DNA from: Glaciecola sp965660815
GTDB lineage: Bacteria > Pseudomonadota > Gammaproteobacteria > Enterobacterales > Alteromonadaceae
Direction: 5' to 3'
Assembly: GCA_965660815.1 (NCBI GenBank)
Contig: CBFIBG010000058.1
Span: 42,714 to 106,713, forward strand
DNA length: 64,000 bases
This document shows positions 53,599 through 63,204 of this stretch, one piece after another. The notes under the pieces are model-generated. The model had not been told where the DNA came from and did not search any database. It saw only the letters and a list, made by a program, of their open reading frames with translations. The position numbers and the translations under genes were made by a program. Each line of letters opens with the position of its first letter. Position 1 is the first letter of the stretch.

Positions 53599-54669
53599 AT
53601 GAAGTCGCTTTTTTCAAAAAAAGCCAAAACAATTATTGGTTTAGATATAGGAACGAAATTTGTCAAGGCTGTAAGTCTTGAAATATCTGAATCAGGAACA
53701 AGGCTAAATTCTTTTGCTTGCGAACCTATTATAGGTAACGCGTTCTCAGAACGCGAAATAAAGGACTTTGACGCTTTAAATAAAACACTTAAAAAGGTTA
53801 AGCTTAACCTAAAAGACAAAAATAAATACTGCGCGCTTGCAGTATCTGGTTCTTCTGTTATCAGCAAGTTGGTATACATGGAACCTGATCAATCAGATTT
53901 TGAACTCGAAACACAGATCGAATTAGAGGCTGATAGCCTTATTCCTTACCCTCTATCAGAAGTTTACATGGACTTTGAAGAACTGCGTCCAAGTGAAGCA
54001 CATGTTGGCAAGGTTGAAGTGCTGCTTAGCGCAGCGCATAAAGACTTAATTGATAGCAGGATCACTGTAGTAAGAGAAGTATCGCTGGAACCCAAAATAA
54101 TTGATATTGAATCCAATTCATTGTCAGAAGCTTTTATCCAATATATCGACGACTCAATTGAGGAAGAAGAAATTATCTGCTGTGTGAATGTGGGTGCGTC
54201 ACTGCTGCAACTGACTGTGGTGCAAAACTCTGAGGTAATTTACGCAAAAGAGCACGGCTTTGGTTTAAACAAACTAAACCAAGACCTGTCATTGATATAT
54301 GGGGTTGAACTCCAAGAAGTTGAGCAGCAAATTGCGAACAACATAGCACCAGAGGATTGGTTTACAGAGACCGTTCCAGGCTTTTTAGCTAGTTTGCAAC
54401 AACAAATTCAAAGAGCTCTTCAAATGTATGCGGCGACAACGCATAAAGCGATGCCCAGTCGATTATACATCACAGGCGGTTTAGCTAACCTTCCAAATGC
54501 TAAAGAAGAATTGGATAAAGAATTAGCCATGCAGGTCGATGTATTTAACCCTTTTAGCTCTATGCAAATAAGTGACAAAGTGAATACCGAAAAGCTAGAT
54601 TTAATCGCCCCTCAATTGACCATTGCAGTTGGGCTTGCTACGAGGAAGCTTGAATCATGGCAAAGATAA
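53599..54669 (+). CDS. pilM: Type IV pilus inner-membrane assembly protein PilM
   Basis: PilM is a cytoplasmic actin-like ATPase-fold protein that binds the N-terminal tail of PilN in the pilus alignment complex. The 356-residue protein has IIGLDIGTKFVKAVSLE (phosphate-1-like motif), YMEPDQSDFELETQIELEAD, VNVGASLLQLTVV and LYITGGLANLPNAKEELDKEL. It overlaps pilN by 13 nt. The operon pilMNOPQ follows in the standard order. Confidence 0.95.
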   Translation: MKSLFSKKAKTIIGLDIGTKFVKAVSLEISESGTRLNSFACEPIIGNAFSEREIKDFDALNKTLKKVKLNLKDKNKYCALAVSGSSVISKLVYMEPDQSDFELETQIELEADSLIPYPLSEVYMDFEELRPSEAHVGKVEVLLSAAHKDLIDSRITVVREVSLEPKIIDIESNSLSEAFIQYIDDSIEEEEIICCVNVGASLLQLTVVQNSEVIYAKEHGFGLNKLNQDLSLIYGVELQEVEQQIANNIAPEDWFTETVPGFLASLQQQIQRALQMYAATTHKAMPSRLYITGGLANLPNAKEELDKELAMQVDVFNPFSSMQISDKVNTEKLDLIAPQLTIAVGLATRKLESWQR

Positions 54670-55244
54670 ATTTACTTCCTTGGAGAGAAGATCTAAGGCA
54701 GACACAGAAGAAGCACTATTTAATATCTCTAGCCACTATATCTGTTTTGGTGTTTAGTGTATTTTGGGCGGTCGGTGAAATTATAGATCAACAGATCCGC
54801 AATCAAAATTCAAGAAACTATTACCTCCAACAGCAAATTGAAGTGCTGGATAGAGAAATAAAACAGATTAAAGAAATTACTGCGCAGAAAGATGAAATAA
54901 GCAAACGGATGGCTCTGATTGAACAATTGCAAGTAAGCCGAAATTTAACGCCGATTTTATTCGATGAGTTAGCTCGGTTAGTGCCTGCCGGTATTTCCTT
55001 TTCAGACATGATCCGAACAGATAACCAAATACGCATAACAGGAGTGAGCGACTCCAATAATAGACTCTCTGCTTTTATGCGTTCAATTGAAAACTCCGGG
55101 GTATTTATTGATCCGGTTTTATCCTCCATCAAGGCAGATAGGAGTGGCGTAAACGCAGTGAGCGACTTTGAATTAACCTTCTCAGTTTCGCCACAGTATG
55201 CACCTGCTGAAATGCCAACCAGCCAGGCTGAAGGAGGTAATTAA
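54657..55244 (+). CDS. pilN: Type IV pilus assembly protein PilN
   Basis: PilN is a single-pass membrane protein that links cytoplasmic PilM to PilO in the periplasm. The 195-residue protein begins with the conserved PilM-binding INLLPWREDLR. A membrane helix (LATISVLVFSVFWAVGEII), a coiled coil and a ferredoxin-like periplasmic domain with LARLVPAGISFSDM follow. The stop abuts the pilO ATG. Confidence 0.95.
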   Translation: MAKINLLPWREDLRQTQKKHYLISLATISVLVFSVFWAVGEIIDQQIRNQNSRNYYLQQQIEVLDREIKQIKEITAQKDEISKRMALIEQLQVSRNLTPILFDELARLVPAGISFSDMIRTDNQIRITGVSDSNNRLSAFMRSIENSGVFIDPVLSSIKADRSGVNAVSDFELTFSVSPQYAPAEMPTSQAEGGN

Positions 55245-55844
55245 ATGAAATTTGATATTAATAAGTTAAAAGAAGTCAATGAATTAGATTTCGAACAGGT
55301 CGCCATTTGGCCAAATGAAATTAAAATTCTTGTCGGTTTTGTATGTGCAATCATCGTGGGTGCAATTTCGTATTACGCGATTATTTCAAACAAATTGCCT
55401 CTTTTACAAAGCGCACAAAATGATGAAATAGAATTAAGGCAAACATTCGAGGCCAAATATAGCGTCGCTGTTAACCTAAGCGCTTATGAAGAACAATTGG
55501 AACGCATGCAAAAAGACTTTTCTTCGATGCTTAAGTCCTTGCCGACTAGTAACGAAACGCCCGGGTTACTAGACGACGTCACTTACGTTGGCACAGATGC
55601 GGGTTTATCGTTCAAACTTTTGAACTGGCAACAAGAAATTCCTAAAGAGTTTTACACAGAACTGCCGATACAGATAGAAGTATCGGGTTCCTATCATGAG
55701 TTTGGAGAGTTTTCGTCAAATGTAGCTAATTTACCTAGAATCGTGACTTTGCACGATTTTGATATAGAGGTAAAAGACGGTGAATTGATAATGCGAATGC
55801 AAGCAAAAACATACCGAGCAGAGACGACGGGAGCACAGCAATGA
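55245..55844 (+). CDS. pilO: Type IV pilus assembly protein PilO
   Basis: PilO pairs with PilN in the inner-membrane platform. The 199-residue protein has one membrane helix (ILVGFVCAIIVGAISYYAII), a coiled coil (LRQTFEAKYSVAVNLSAYEEQ), and a periplasmic fold with LLKSLPTSNETPGLLDDVTYVGTDAGL-type sequence (LPTSNETPGLLDD) typical of PilO. GSYHEFGEFSSNVANLPRIV is also typical. It overlaps pilP by 4 nt. Confidence 0.95.
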   Translation: MKFDINKLKEVNELDFEQVAIWPNEIKILVGFVCAIIVGAISYYAIISNKLPLLQSAQNDEIELRQTFEAKYSVAVNLSAYEEQLERMQKDFSSMLKSLPTSNETPGLLDDVTYVGTDAGLSFKLLNWQQEIPKEFYTELPIQIEVSGSYHEFGEFSSNVANLPRIVTLHDFDIEVKDGELIMRMQAKTYRAETTGAQQ

Positions 55845-56383
55845 GAAGAAGATTAATTGCATCTATAGTGTGTTCATTCTCATTAACAGGATGTGGAGCG
55901 AATATTGATGATCTCGTCCTGTACACAAACCAAGTGAAAGCAAACACTCAGGTCAGTGTAGAGGAGTATCCAGAGTTCAAACCGTTACCGAGCGTCAGTT
56001 ATGAAGCGAGTAATATAAGAAGCCCTTTTTTACGCTCAAACGAAGAGCGAGCTGTTGCTCAAGCAATAGATACACCAAATTGCGAGCAACCTGACCACCA
56101 ACGGAAAAAGCAACCATTAGAAAGTTATGGTATTGACGGATTGCAGATGTCGGGAGTGTTTACTAACAACGGCCGACAATATGCTTTGGTGAAAGCAAAC
56201 GACGGAACTTTGCATAAAGTCACAGTGGGGAGTTATTTAGGTCTTTTTCATGGACAAGTTACTCGAATTACTGACACAGAAATTATTATCGAAGAAATGC
56301 TGCCAGATGGCGCAGGGTGCTGGAAATCTAAGCAAGCCAGTTTAACGATGGCGTCAATGGTAGGGGAAAATGACAATGTCTAA
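55841..56383 (+). CDS. pilP: Type IV pilus lipoprotein PilP
   Basis: PilP is an inner-membrane lipoprotein that connects PilN/PilO to the secretin PilQ. The 180-residue protein has a lipobox LTGC after a short signal sequence. A proline-poor linker with RSPFLRS and a C-terminal HR-domain-like beta fold follow (LQMSGVFTNNGRQYALVKANDGTLHKVTVGSYLG). Its 3' end overlaps pilQ by 14 nt. Confidence 0.94.
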   Translation: MRRRLIASIVCSFSLTGCGANIDDLVLYTNQVKANTQVSVEEYPEFKPLPSVSYEASNIRSPFLRSNEERAVAQAIDTPNCEQPDHQRKKQPLESYGIDGLQMSGVFTNNGRQYALVKANDGTLHKVTVGSYLGLFHGQVTRITDTEIIIEEMLPDGAGCWKSKQASLTMASMVGENDNV

Positions 56384-58595
56384 GAAGTTTATGTTAACAA
56401 ATAATTCCAGGCAAAAATTTGGGTTAACTCTCACTGCTTGTGCTATATATCTTTCTTTGTCCAATGTTGCAATTGGACAAGAACTCTATGATTTGTTGGC
56501 ACCTAAAGAGCAGCCAACAACACAAGTAGCAGTTGCGCCCAAATCCACAGTAACGTCAGACGCTAGTAATGTTAAGCCAGGTATTAACATTGTGAATGCG
56601 GTCTCAACTGACGCGCAAAAACTAAAAGAGGCCGAAAAGGAGCCTGAGTTTGATAGTCAAACAAACTCGGAAACTCTTGCGTTAGAAGATACTGAAGTTG
56701 TCGAATCAACTCCTCTAAAAGAAGAGCCAATACAAGATGATAATCATTCAGTTGCGCCCCAAAAACCTCCTATTGCAGTAGCTGAACCAGTGGTATTCAC
56801 TAGCCCTAGAGCAACAAATGCAAGTAATGCGACGGTCGTAGCAACACCCGCTAGCACCACACAAAGCGATTCAATGACATCGAGTAATGTTGTTGATTCG
56901 TCAGAAACTTCGAGTTTATCTAACCAAAACGTTATTAGTATGAGCCAGGCCTCGGTGACTGACTACATTGATCCAGTTGGAGATGAATTTGAGTCTAATT
57001 TAAGCGAACTAATAGATATTGATTTCAATCGAAACGGTGACGTTGCAAATGTTGTTGTCAAATTCGAAAATGACGTTCCCCAATATTCTTATATAGAAGC
57101 ACAAGGACTATTGAACATTACTTTTGAAGAGACAGTACTGGACGATAGTGCATATGTTCAGGTGGATGTAAACCAATTTGGTACCAGCGTTCAACAGTTA
57201 GAAACATTTGAGAGTAACAATCGTTCAAGATTAGAAATAAAGTATGACGGCAATGTAAAAATAACTAAAACTGAAAGCACTAACCAAGTTCAATTTGCGC
57301 TAAGCCCGCTGAGTGAAAAACAAGTGGAAGAAGCACAAGGCCAAATTTATTCTGGAAAGCCTATAAGTTTAGATTTTCAAGACGTCCCAGTTAGACAGGT
57401 GTTGCAAATAATTGCTCAAGTTAACGGTTTTAACTTGGTGACCACAGACACTGTGAATGGAAACGTCACCATTAGTCTTAGCGGTGTCCCTTGGGATCAA
57501 GCATTAGATATGATTCTAAAAATTCGAGGACTTGATAAACGCCTTGAAGGTAACATATTGCTAATTGCGCCTAGCGAAGAGCTTACTGCTCGGGAGACGG
57601 CTGCCTTGCAATCGAAACAGCAAGTGCAAAAATTAAGCGAGTTAAAATCAGCTAACTTAGCCATTAATTACGCAAGAGCAACTGAGTTAGCATCTATTCT
57701 GCAGTCTTCAAAGGGTGGTATATTGTCAGATAGAGGAACGGTTAGCGTCGATGAGCGAACTAACACTCTGCTGATAAGAGACACTCAAGAATCTATAGAT
57801 GAAGCTCAAAAAATCATCAAGGCACTAGATATACCCGTAAAACAAGTTCTAATTGAATCAAGAATGGTAACGGTTAGAGAGAATGCTGGTGAGCAACTTG
57901 GGGTTCGTTGGGGCTTTACCGCTAATTCTGGTGACGGAGCGGTTTCAGGAGGCTTAACAGGAGCAAACCAAGCTAACAGTGGTCAGGTGCCAACTGAAAT
58001 TACAGATAGACTGAATGTCAACCTTCCAGTCGCAAGCGCTGCTGGTAGAATTGGCTTCCAAATCGCGAGCTTGGTAGACGGAAATATTCTTGATTTAGAG
58101 CTGAGCGCTTTGGAAACTGAAAATCAAGGCGAAATAATCGCCAGTCCTCGTATTACTGTAGCGAATCAGCAAGAAGCCTACATTGAGCAAGGAACTGAAA
58201 TACCATTTGTACAGGCTACCTCAAGCGGGGCGACTTCTGTTGAGTTCAAAAAGGCGGTTTTAAGTTTGCGGGTAACGCCACATATTACCCCTGATAATCG
58301 TATTATCTTGAATCTTGTGGTGACTCAGGATACTCGAGGAGAGACAGTATCAACGTCAACAGGACCGGCCGTTGCGATAGACACTCAAGAGATTAGCACT
58401 CAAGTATTGGTTGAAAATGGAGAAACAATAGTGCTAGGTGGCATATTCCAGCAAATAAGTACAGCGGATGAATCTAAAGTACCACTGTTTGGTGACCTCC
58501 CTATGGTGGGCAAATTGTTTAGCACTACAGGCAGCGTGGAAGAAAAACGAGAACTACTGATTTTCGTAACGCCTAAAATCATTACCGCTGGATAA
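56370..58595 (+). CDS. pilQ: Type IV pilus secretin PilQ
   Basis: PilQ forms the outer-membrane pore for the pilus. The 741-residue protein has a signal sequence, a Ser/Thr/Ala-rich linker (about 40-195) and one evident AMIN domain (ISLSELIDIDFNR-like region, about 205-320). An STN/N0 domain follows (ISLDFQDVPVRQVLQIIAQVNGFNLV), then an N1 domain and the secretin domain (VKQVLIESRMVTVRENAGEQLGVRWG, RVTPHITPDNRI, ETIVLGGIFQ, VPLFGDLPMVGKLFST). Two starts are close (56370, 56376). A strong terminator follows at 58625. Confidence 0.96.
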   Translation: MTMSKKFMLTNNSRQKFGLTLTACAIYLSLSNVAIGQELYDLLAPKEQPTTQVAVAPKSTVTSDASNVKPGINIVNAVSTDAQKLKEAEKEPEFDSQTNSETLALEDTEVVESTPLKEEPIQDDNHSVAPQKPPIAVAEPVVFTSPRATNASNATVVATPASTTQSDSMTSSNVVDSSETSSLSNQNVISMSQASVTDYIDPVGDEFESNLSELIDIDFNRNGDVANVVVKFENDVPQYSYIEAQGLLNITFEETVLDDSAYVQVDVNQFGTSVQQLETFESNNRSRLEIKYDGNVKITKTESTNQVQFALSPLSEKQVEEAQGQIYSGKPISLDFQDVPVRQVLQIIAQVNGFNLVTTDTVNGNVTISLSGVPWDQALDMILKIRGLDKRLEGNILLIAPSEELTARETAALQSKQQVQKLSELKSANLAINYARATELASILQSSKGGILSDRGTVSVDERTNTLLIRDTQESIDEAQKIIKALDIPVKQVLIESRMVTVRENAGEQLGVRWGFTANSGDGAVSGGLTGANQANSGQVPTEITDRLNVNLPVASAAGRIGFQIASLVDGNILDLELSALETENQGEIIASPRITVANQQEAYIEQGTEIPFVQATSSGATSVEFKKAVLSLRVTPHITPDNRIILNLVVTQDTRGETVSTSTGPAVAIDTQEISTQVLVENGETIVLGGIFQQISTADESKVPLFGDLPMVGKLFSTTGSVEEKRELLIFVTPKIITAG

Positions 58596-58624
58596 CCCGC
58601 TTTACTCTCGTCGTATGACCTCCT

Positions 58625-58652
58625 AAAAATGGCGCTTAAATGCGCCATTTTT
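58625..58652 (+). terminator. Intrinsic terminator after pilQ
   Basis: AAAAATGGCGC and GCGCCATTTTT form an 11-bp perfect stem with a 6-nt loop. The A/T ends supply U-tracts in either direction. It is 30 bp after the pilQ stop and separates pilMNOPQ from aroK. Confidence 0.88.
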
Positions 58653-58843
58653 GAATCATTTCCCATCTATTTGCTCACAGTACTTGCAAACTACTCAGTT
58701 TAATTGAGATAATCGCGCGTCTCGAATTTTGCACGAGGATTTAATCGTTCATAATGATATCATTTCATTATGGTAATTGTTGGCGATAAGATACACACAA
58801 ATTCACCAACTCCAACTTCATAATAAATGTGATGTAAACAAAT

Positions 58844-59359
58844 ATGGCAGAGAAACGAAATGTATTCCTGGTCGGCCCTATGGGTGCGGGAAAAAGCACC
58901 ATCGGGCGGCACCTTGCTGACGAACTTCATCTTGACTTTTATGACTCAGACCATGAAATAGAAAGAAGAACCGGTGCTGACATTGCTTGGATTTTTGACT
59001 TAGAAGGTGAAGACGGATTCCGCAAAAGAGAAGAAAACGTAATTCACGACCTAACGGATAAGCAAGGAATAGTATTAGCAACTGGTGGTGGCTCAATTGT
59101 TTCTAAAAACGTAAGAAACAGACTCTCTGCCAGAGGAATAGTAGTTTATCTACAAACTACCATAGATAAACAGGTTGCACGAACTCAAAGAGATAAGCGC
59201 AGACCGTTACTACAAGACGGCGATCCAGAGAAAGTATTACGCTCACTTGCTGAAACACGCAACCCTTTATATGAAGAAGTCGCTGATTACGTAATCGAAA
59301 CTGATGACCAAAGCGCTAGAGCTGTGGCCAATCAAATTATAAATAAAATAGGACTTTAA
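58844..59359 (+). CDS. aroK: Shikimate kinase I
   Basis: AroK phosphorylates shikimate in aromatic amino acid synthesis. The 171-residue protein has the P-loop VGPMGAGKSTIGR, the DSDHEIERRTGADIAWIFDLEG shikimate-binding segment, ATGGGSIV, and the lid region RTQRDKRRPLLQ. Length and sequence match AroK rather than AroL. aroK-aroB-damX-dam follows pilQ, as in E. coli and Pseudomonas neighbourhoods. Confidence 0.97.
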   Translation: MAEKRNVFLVGPMGAGKSTIGRHLADELHLDFYDSDHEIERRTGADIAWIFDLEGEDGFRKREENVIHDLTDKQGIVLATGGGSIVSKNVRNRLSARGIVVYLQTTIDKQVARTQRDKRRPLLQDGDPEKVLRSLAETRNPLYEEVADYVIETDDQSARAVANQIINKIGL

Positions 59360-59376
59360 TAGTTAGGAGAAGTGCA

Positions 59377-60450
59377 ATGCCAAGTATTCAAGTTAGCCTT
59401 GGTGAACGCAGTTACCCTATCGCAGTCGAAGCCGGCAAACTTAAAGATGCCGGCTTTTTATTATCTGCGATAAAAGGACAGCAAATAGTCATAGTAACAA
59501 ACACAGTGGTGGCTCCACTTTATTTAGAGAAGCTGCAAACCACCCTAAAAGACTCCGGAAAGTCAATATCACATGTAATATTACCGGACGGTGAAAACAA
59601 AAAGACGCTCGCCAGTTTTGAACTCGTTATGGGTGAGTTATTAGAAAAAAGAATTTCAAGAGACGCATGTATTGTTGCTCTGGGTGGGGGGGTAATCGGA
59701 GATTTAACCGGCTTCGTAGCAGCTTGCTACCAACGCGGTGTCGACTTTATTCAAATTCCCACAACTTTGTTATCCCAAGTCGACTCGTCAGTGGGAGGAA
59801 AAACCGCCGTTAATCACATTTTAGGTAAAAATATGATAGGCGCGTTCTATCAACCAAAAGCAGTATTAATTGACCCTACGACTCTGTCTACCTTACCAAA
59901 GGAAGAGTTTTCGGCCGGAATGGCTGAAGTGATTAAATATGGCATCATCTACGATCCCGAGTTTTTTGAATGGATAGAAAACAATTGCGATGCTATTGCT
60001 AATTTAAATCCTGAAGCATTAAGCCATATGATTGCGCGCTGCTGCAACATAAAAGCAGACATAGTAAACCAAGATGAAAAAGAGCACGGTGTGAGAGCAT
60101 TGCTAAATCTTGGACACACTTTTGGACATGCCATTGAAGCTGAGATGGGATACGGCACTTGGTTACATGGTGAAGCTGTTGCTGCTGGCACAGTGCTTGC
60201 TTGTAAGTTAGCAAAAATGCGTGACCAATTTACAGCGTCAGAATTACGTCGGGTAATATCCTTGTTCGAATATTTTAAGCTACCAGTACTTGGGCCTAAA
60301 AATATGACAAGCGAACAATATATTTCACACATGCAACGCGATAAAAAAGTGATTAGTGGAAAAATGCGTTTTATATTGCCCAAAAATATAGGTAAAGCTG
60401 AAGTTGTAAGTGATGTCTCACATGATGAATTAAAACAGTTGTTAATTTAA
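59377..60450 (+). CDS. aroB: 3-dehydroquinate synthase
   Basis: AroB converts DAHP to 3-dehydroquinate using NAD and a divalent metal. The 357-residue protein has LPDGENKKTL, VALGGGVIGDLTGFVAACYQRG, IPTTLLSQVDSSVGGKTAVNH, the metal ligands in AGMAEVIKYG and LNLGHTFGHAIEAE, and WLHGEAVAAG. AGGAG precedes the ATG, 17 nt after aroK. Confidence 0.97.
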   Translation: MPSIQVSLGERSYPIAVEAGKLKDAGFLLSAIKGQQIVIVTNTVVAPLYLEKLQTTLKDSGKSISHVILPDGENKKTLASFELVMGELLEKRISRDACIVALGGGVIGDLTGFVAACYQRGVDFIQIPTTLLSQVDSSVGGKTAVNHILGKNMIGAFYQPKAVLIDPTTLSTLPKEEFSAGMAEVIKYGIIYDPEFFEWIENNCDAIANLNPEALSHMIARCCNIKADIVNQDEKEHGVRALLNLGHTFGHAIEAEMGYGTWLHGEAVAAGTVLACKLAKMRDQFTASELRRVISLFEYFKLPVLGPKNMTSEQYISHMQRDKKVISGKMRFILPKNIGKAEVVSDVSHDELKQLLI

Positions 60451-60473
60451 CACTAACGCGGTAATGGTTATCA

Positions 60474-62039
60474 GTGACTGAACTACACAATCGATTGAAT
60501 CAGATTATAGAATGCTCTTCACAGCTTATATTTGTGACGGCTGACACTGTATCGCGTCAGCAAAAAGCACTTACTGAATTTCTTTCAAACCAAGCCGATG
60601 ACACAGATGTCTCATTTTTTAAAGCAGATGGGCAATCTGACTCTGATTCCTATAGGCGCTCGATATATTCACAAATTACGGGCAACTATACAGATACAAA
60701 GTCTAAAAAACTCAGTCAGTTGCTAAATTTAGACAAACACAAAAGTTCTGATAATGGCTTATTTTTAATCTGTATTTCTAAAGCTGAACTTTTACACACT
60801 GACTTTGTAAAAGAACTCTGGGATTGGACGGTACAAGCTCGACAATATGGCGCTGGAACTAGGCTGAGTATCCTATTGTTTTGTGATAATGACTGGGCTC
60901 AACGAGCATTAACATACCTACCAAATAATGGTGATGCGGGCCCGATAATAATATCGAAAGACACTCAAGATGCTGTCGGGTTTGACGTAAATGCCCTAGA
61001 ATCTCTAATGAACGACAAACACTCTTGGCTAAGTACAAAGAATCAGCCTTTGGTGACAAAAAAATGGTTTTTAACGTTTGTCGGGTCTATTTTCTTAGTC
61101 ACATTTGCATCACTTATGTCCATACTGTATTTAAATGAGAGCGAAGATGCTTCGCTCGTTGCGCAATCAGAGCCAGTTGATGCTACAGATAAGATGGGCT
61201 CTGAAAGAGAAAAGAATGCGGTAAAAAATGAGACCTCCGAGTCTGAAAATTACTCGGCAGAAGAGTTATTTGCTACAGATTTCAACCCGTCAACAGGTTC
61301 TAGAGAGACCTTTTCAGAACCCTTAGGTGAAGGGTATGAAACTAATAATGAGCAACCTAAAAAAGTTGATTCAGGCACTGACAACAGTATTGAAACGGCC
61401 TTGGCAGTTGAAGAGCATCATAAGAAAGCAACGATTAATGCCTCATTATCAAAAACTTCTAGTGTTAAGCAAAGCGCACCATTGACTAATTATGCTAGCG
61501 ATATCGATGATAAAAACCTTGAAGATTCAACCGTTCGCTCTGCTCCTATTACATCGCAACCTGCAACCCCATCCGCAGTTCCAGTTGCAGGCAGTGTCAA
61601 GTCCAAGAGCATCATTGATTTTAAGGTCGATGACATTACTAACGTAAACCAGCTTTCTGCAACACTTTCAAACAGTGATGAAAACGCTCCCCAGAATCTC
61701 AGCGCTACTACTTTTAAAGAAAAAACAAATATTGACTATAGGTTTGATGAAACGACACTGTTATCATTACCCTCTAATGCGGTAGTTTTGCAATTGTCTG
61801 GGATACAAAATCCAGTAGTGCTTGAAAACTATCTAAAGAATAATAAGCTAGAAGCGTCCACTTGGGTCTATGAGACACAACGATATGGCGGTCCTTGGTA
61901 TGTGGTTACTTACAGTCAAGCTTTTGACTCGATTGAATCAGCGATAAATAACCTACCTGGTCTTCCAGACGTGATTAAGGAATCGCAACCCTTTGCAAAA
62001 AGTATTAATCAAATCCAAAAAGAGATTAGAAGCAGGTAG
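60474..62039 (+). CDS. damX: DamX-like cell-division protein with SPOR domain
   Basis: The 521-residue protein is predicted as a bitopic membrane protein. It has an N-terminal cytoplasmic part (1-195), one helix (KKWFLTFVGSIFLVTFASLM, about 197-220), a long Ser/Thr/Glu-rich periplasmic linker, and a C-terminal SPOR domain (about 430-510: AVVLQLSGIQNPVVLENYL, WVYETQRYGGPWYVVTY). SPOR domains bind denuded septal glycan. The cytoplasmic part keeps traces of an ATPase-like fold without a visible P-loop. Position between aroB and dam matches damX. The start is GTG 60474. Confidence 0.9.
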   Translation: MTELHNRLNQIIECSSQLIFVTADTVSRQQKALTEFLSNQADDTDVSFFKADGQSDSDSYRRSIYSQITGNYTDTKSKKLSQLLNLDKHKSSDNGLFLICISKAELLHTDFVKELWDWTVQARQYGAGTRLSILLFCDNDWAQRALTYLPNNGDAGPIIISKDTQDAVGFDVNALESLMNDKHSWLSTKNQPLVTKKWFLTFVGSIFLVTFASLMSILYLNESEDASLVAQSEPVDATDKMGSEREKNAVKNETSESENYSAEELFATDFNPSTGSRETFSEPLGEGYETNNEQPKKVDSGTDNSIETALAVEEHHKKATINASLSKTSSVKQSAPLTNYASDIDDKNLEDSTVRSAPITSQPATPSAVPVAGSVKSKSIIDFKVDDITNVNQLSATLSNSDENAPQNLSATTFKEKTNIDYRFDETTLLSLPSNAVVLQLSGIQNPVVLENYLKNNKLEASTWVYETQRYGGPWYVVTYSQAFDSIESAINNLPGLPDVIKESQPFAKSINQIQKEIRSR

Positions 62040-62060
62040 CCAGCAAGAAGCAGGCAATAC

Positions 62061-62948
62061 ATGAATTCTATGGCTCAACTTAGTAAGCGTGTATCAGGCC
62101 ATAACAAATCTTACATTGCTATTAGATCTCCGCTTAAATGGGCAGGAGGTAAACGCAAACTGGTTCCAAGTATTTTAAAACAAATGCCTCGTAATCATTC
62201 TGGAAAATTGATCGAACCGTTCGTAGGGGGAGGCTCAGTATTTCTTAATACTCACTTTGACGAGTATGCATTAGTTGACAGCAACAAAGACCTTATTTCT
62301 TTTTTCCACTTTGTCAAAAATGATGTTCAACATTTAATAAAAAGCGCTAAGCAACTTTTCATTGCCGATAACAACGATGCGGCAAAATATTACGCTTTTA
62401 GAAAAGAATTTAATGCGATTGAGTTTGGTTTGAGGCGAGCTTGTTTATTTATATACCTCAATCGTTATGGCTACAACGGACTGTGCAGATATAATCGCCA
62501 AGGAGGATTTAACGTTCCTTTTGGTAGTTATAAAAAGCCCTATTTTCCAGAGCAGGAAATTTTGCACATGTCCAATAAACTTCAGCATGCTCAATTCAAA
62601 AGCGGTGATTTTGCGGACGCTTTTGGATTGGCGAAACCAGGAGATGTTATTTATTGCGATCCCCCCTATTCTCCGGTCAGTGCGACTTCCAGTTTTACCG
62701 CTTATTCAGGAGAAGAATTTGCCCATCAAGAACAGGAGAGGCTCGCTGCTTTGGCCGTACAGGCCAGAAATAAGGGGGTAACGACCATAATATCCAATCA
62801 TAAGATTCCAATCACAATCGACTTGTATCGTCTTGCGGATAAACTTGTCACAATTGACGTTGCTCGCAGTATTAATTGCAAAGGAAAGAAACGCAAAACT
62901 GTAAAAGAGTTACTTGCAGTGTACAAGGCTGCGCCACATATTGTTTGA
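62061..62948 (+). CDS. dam: DNA adenine methylase (GATC-type)
   Basis: Dam methylates adenine in GATC and guides mismatch repair and replication timing. The 295-residue protein has the group-alpha order: AdoMet motif RSPLKWAGGKRKLVPSI with FVGGGSVFLN, then YLNRYGYNGLCRYNRQGGFNVPFG, and the catalytic DPPY in VIYCDPPYSP. It is slightly longer than E. coli Dam (278) at both ends. The chromosomal context aroKB-damX-dam rules out an orphan phage methylase. Confidence 0.96.
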   Translation: MNSMAQLSKRVSGHNKSYIAIRSPLKWAGGKRKLVPSILKQMPRNHSGKLIEPFVGGGSVFLNTHFDEYALVDSNKDLISFFHFVKNDVQHLIKSAKQLFIADNNDAAKYYAFRKEFNAIEFGLRRACLFIYLNRYGYNGLCRYNRQGGFNVPFGSYKKPYFPEQEILHMSNKLQHAQFKSGDFADAFGLAKPGDVIYCDPPYSPVSATSSFTAYSGEEFAHQEQERLAALAVQARNKGVTTIISNHKIPITIDLYRLADKLVTIDVARSINCKGKKRKTVKELLAVYKAAPHIV

Positions 62949-63204
62949 ACAAGGCTCATACATTGTTTTTCAACTCAAATTTTATGATGAGCATTTCAAT
63001 ACGACAGATAATTTTTGCAAGTTAGCTATCAATATTGGAAGGTTGCTGCCGATACATGCAGTACAGGTTAGGGCGTCTAAATCTTAGATGTTGTTGTAGT
63101 TTTCAATACTCTTACTGTGAGAATTGTTTAGAAGGGAATGATTTGTATTTCGCATATATTTGTCAACCACTACTGTTAGATTCAAAAGCCGGTAATAAGC
63201 GCTA

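Noticed and set aside
62061..62948. Restriction-modification or phage methylase
   Set aside because: Context aroK-aroB-damX-dam and no nuclease gene nearby point to the chromosomal Dam.
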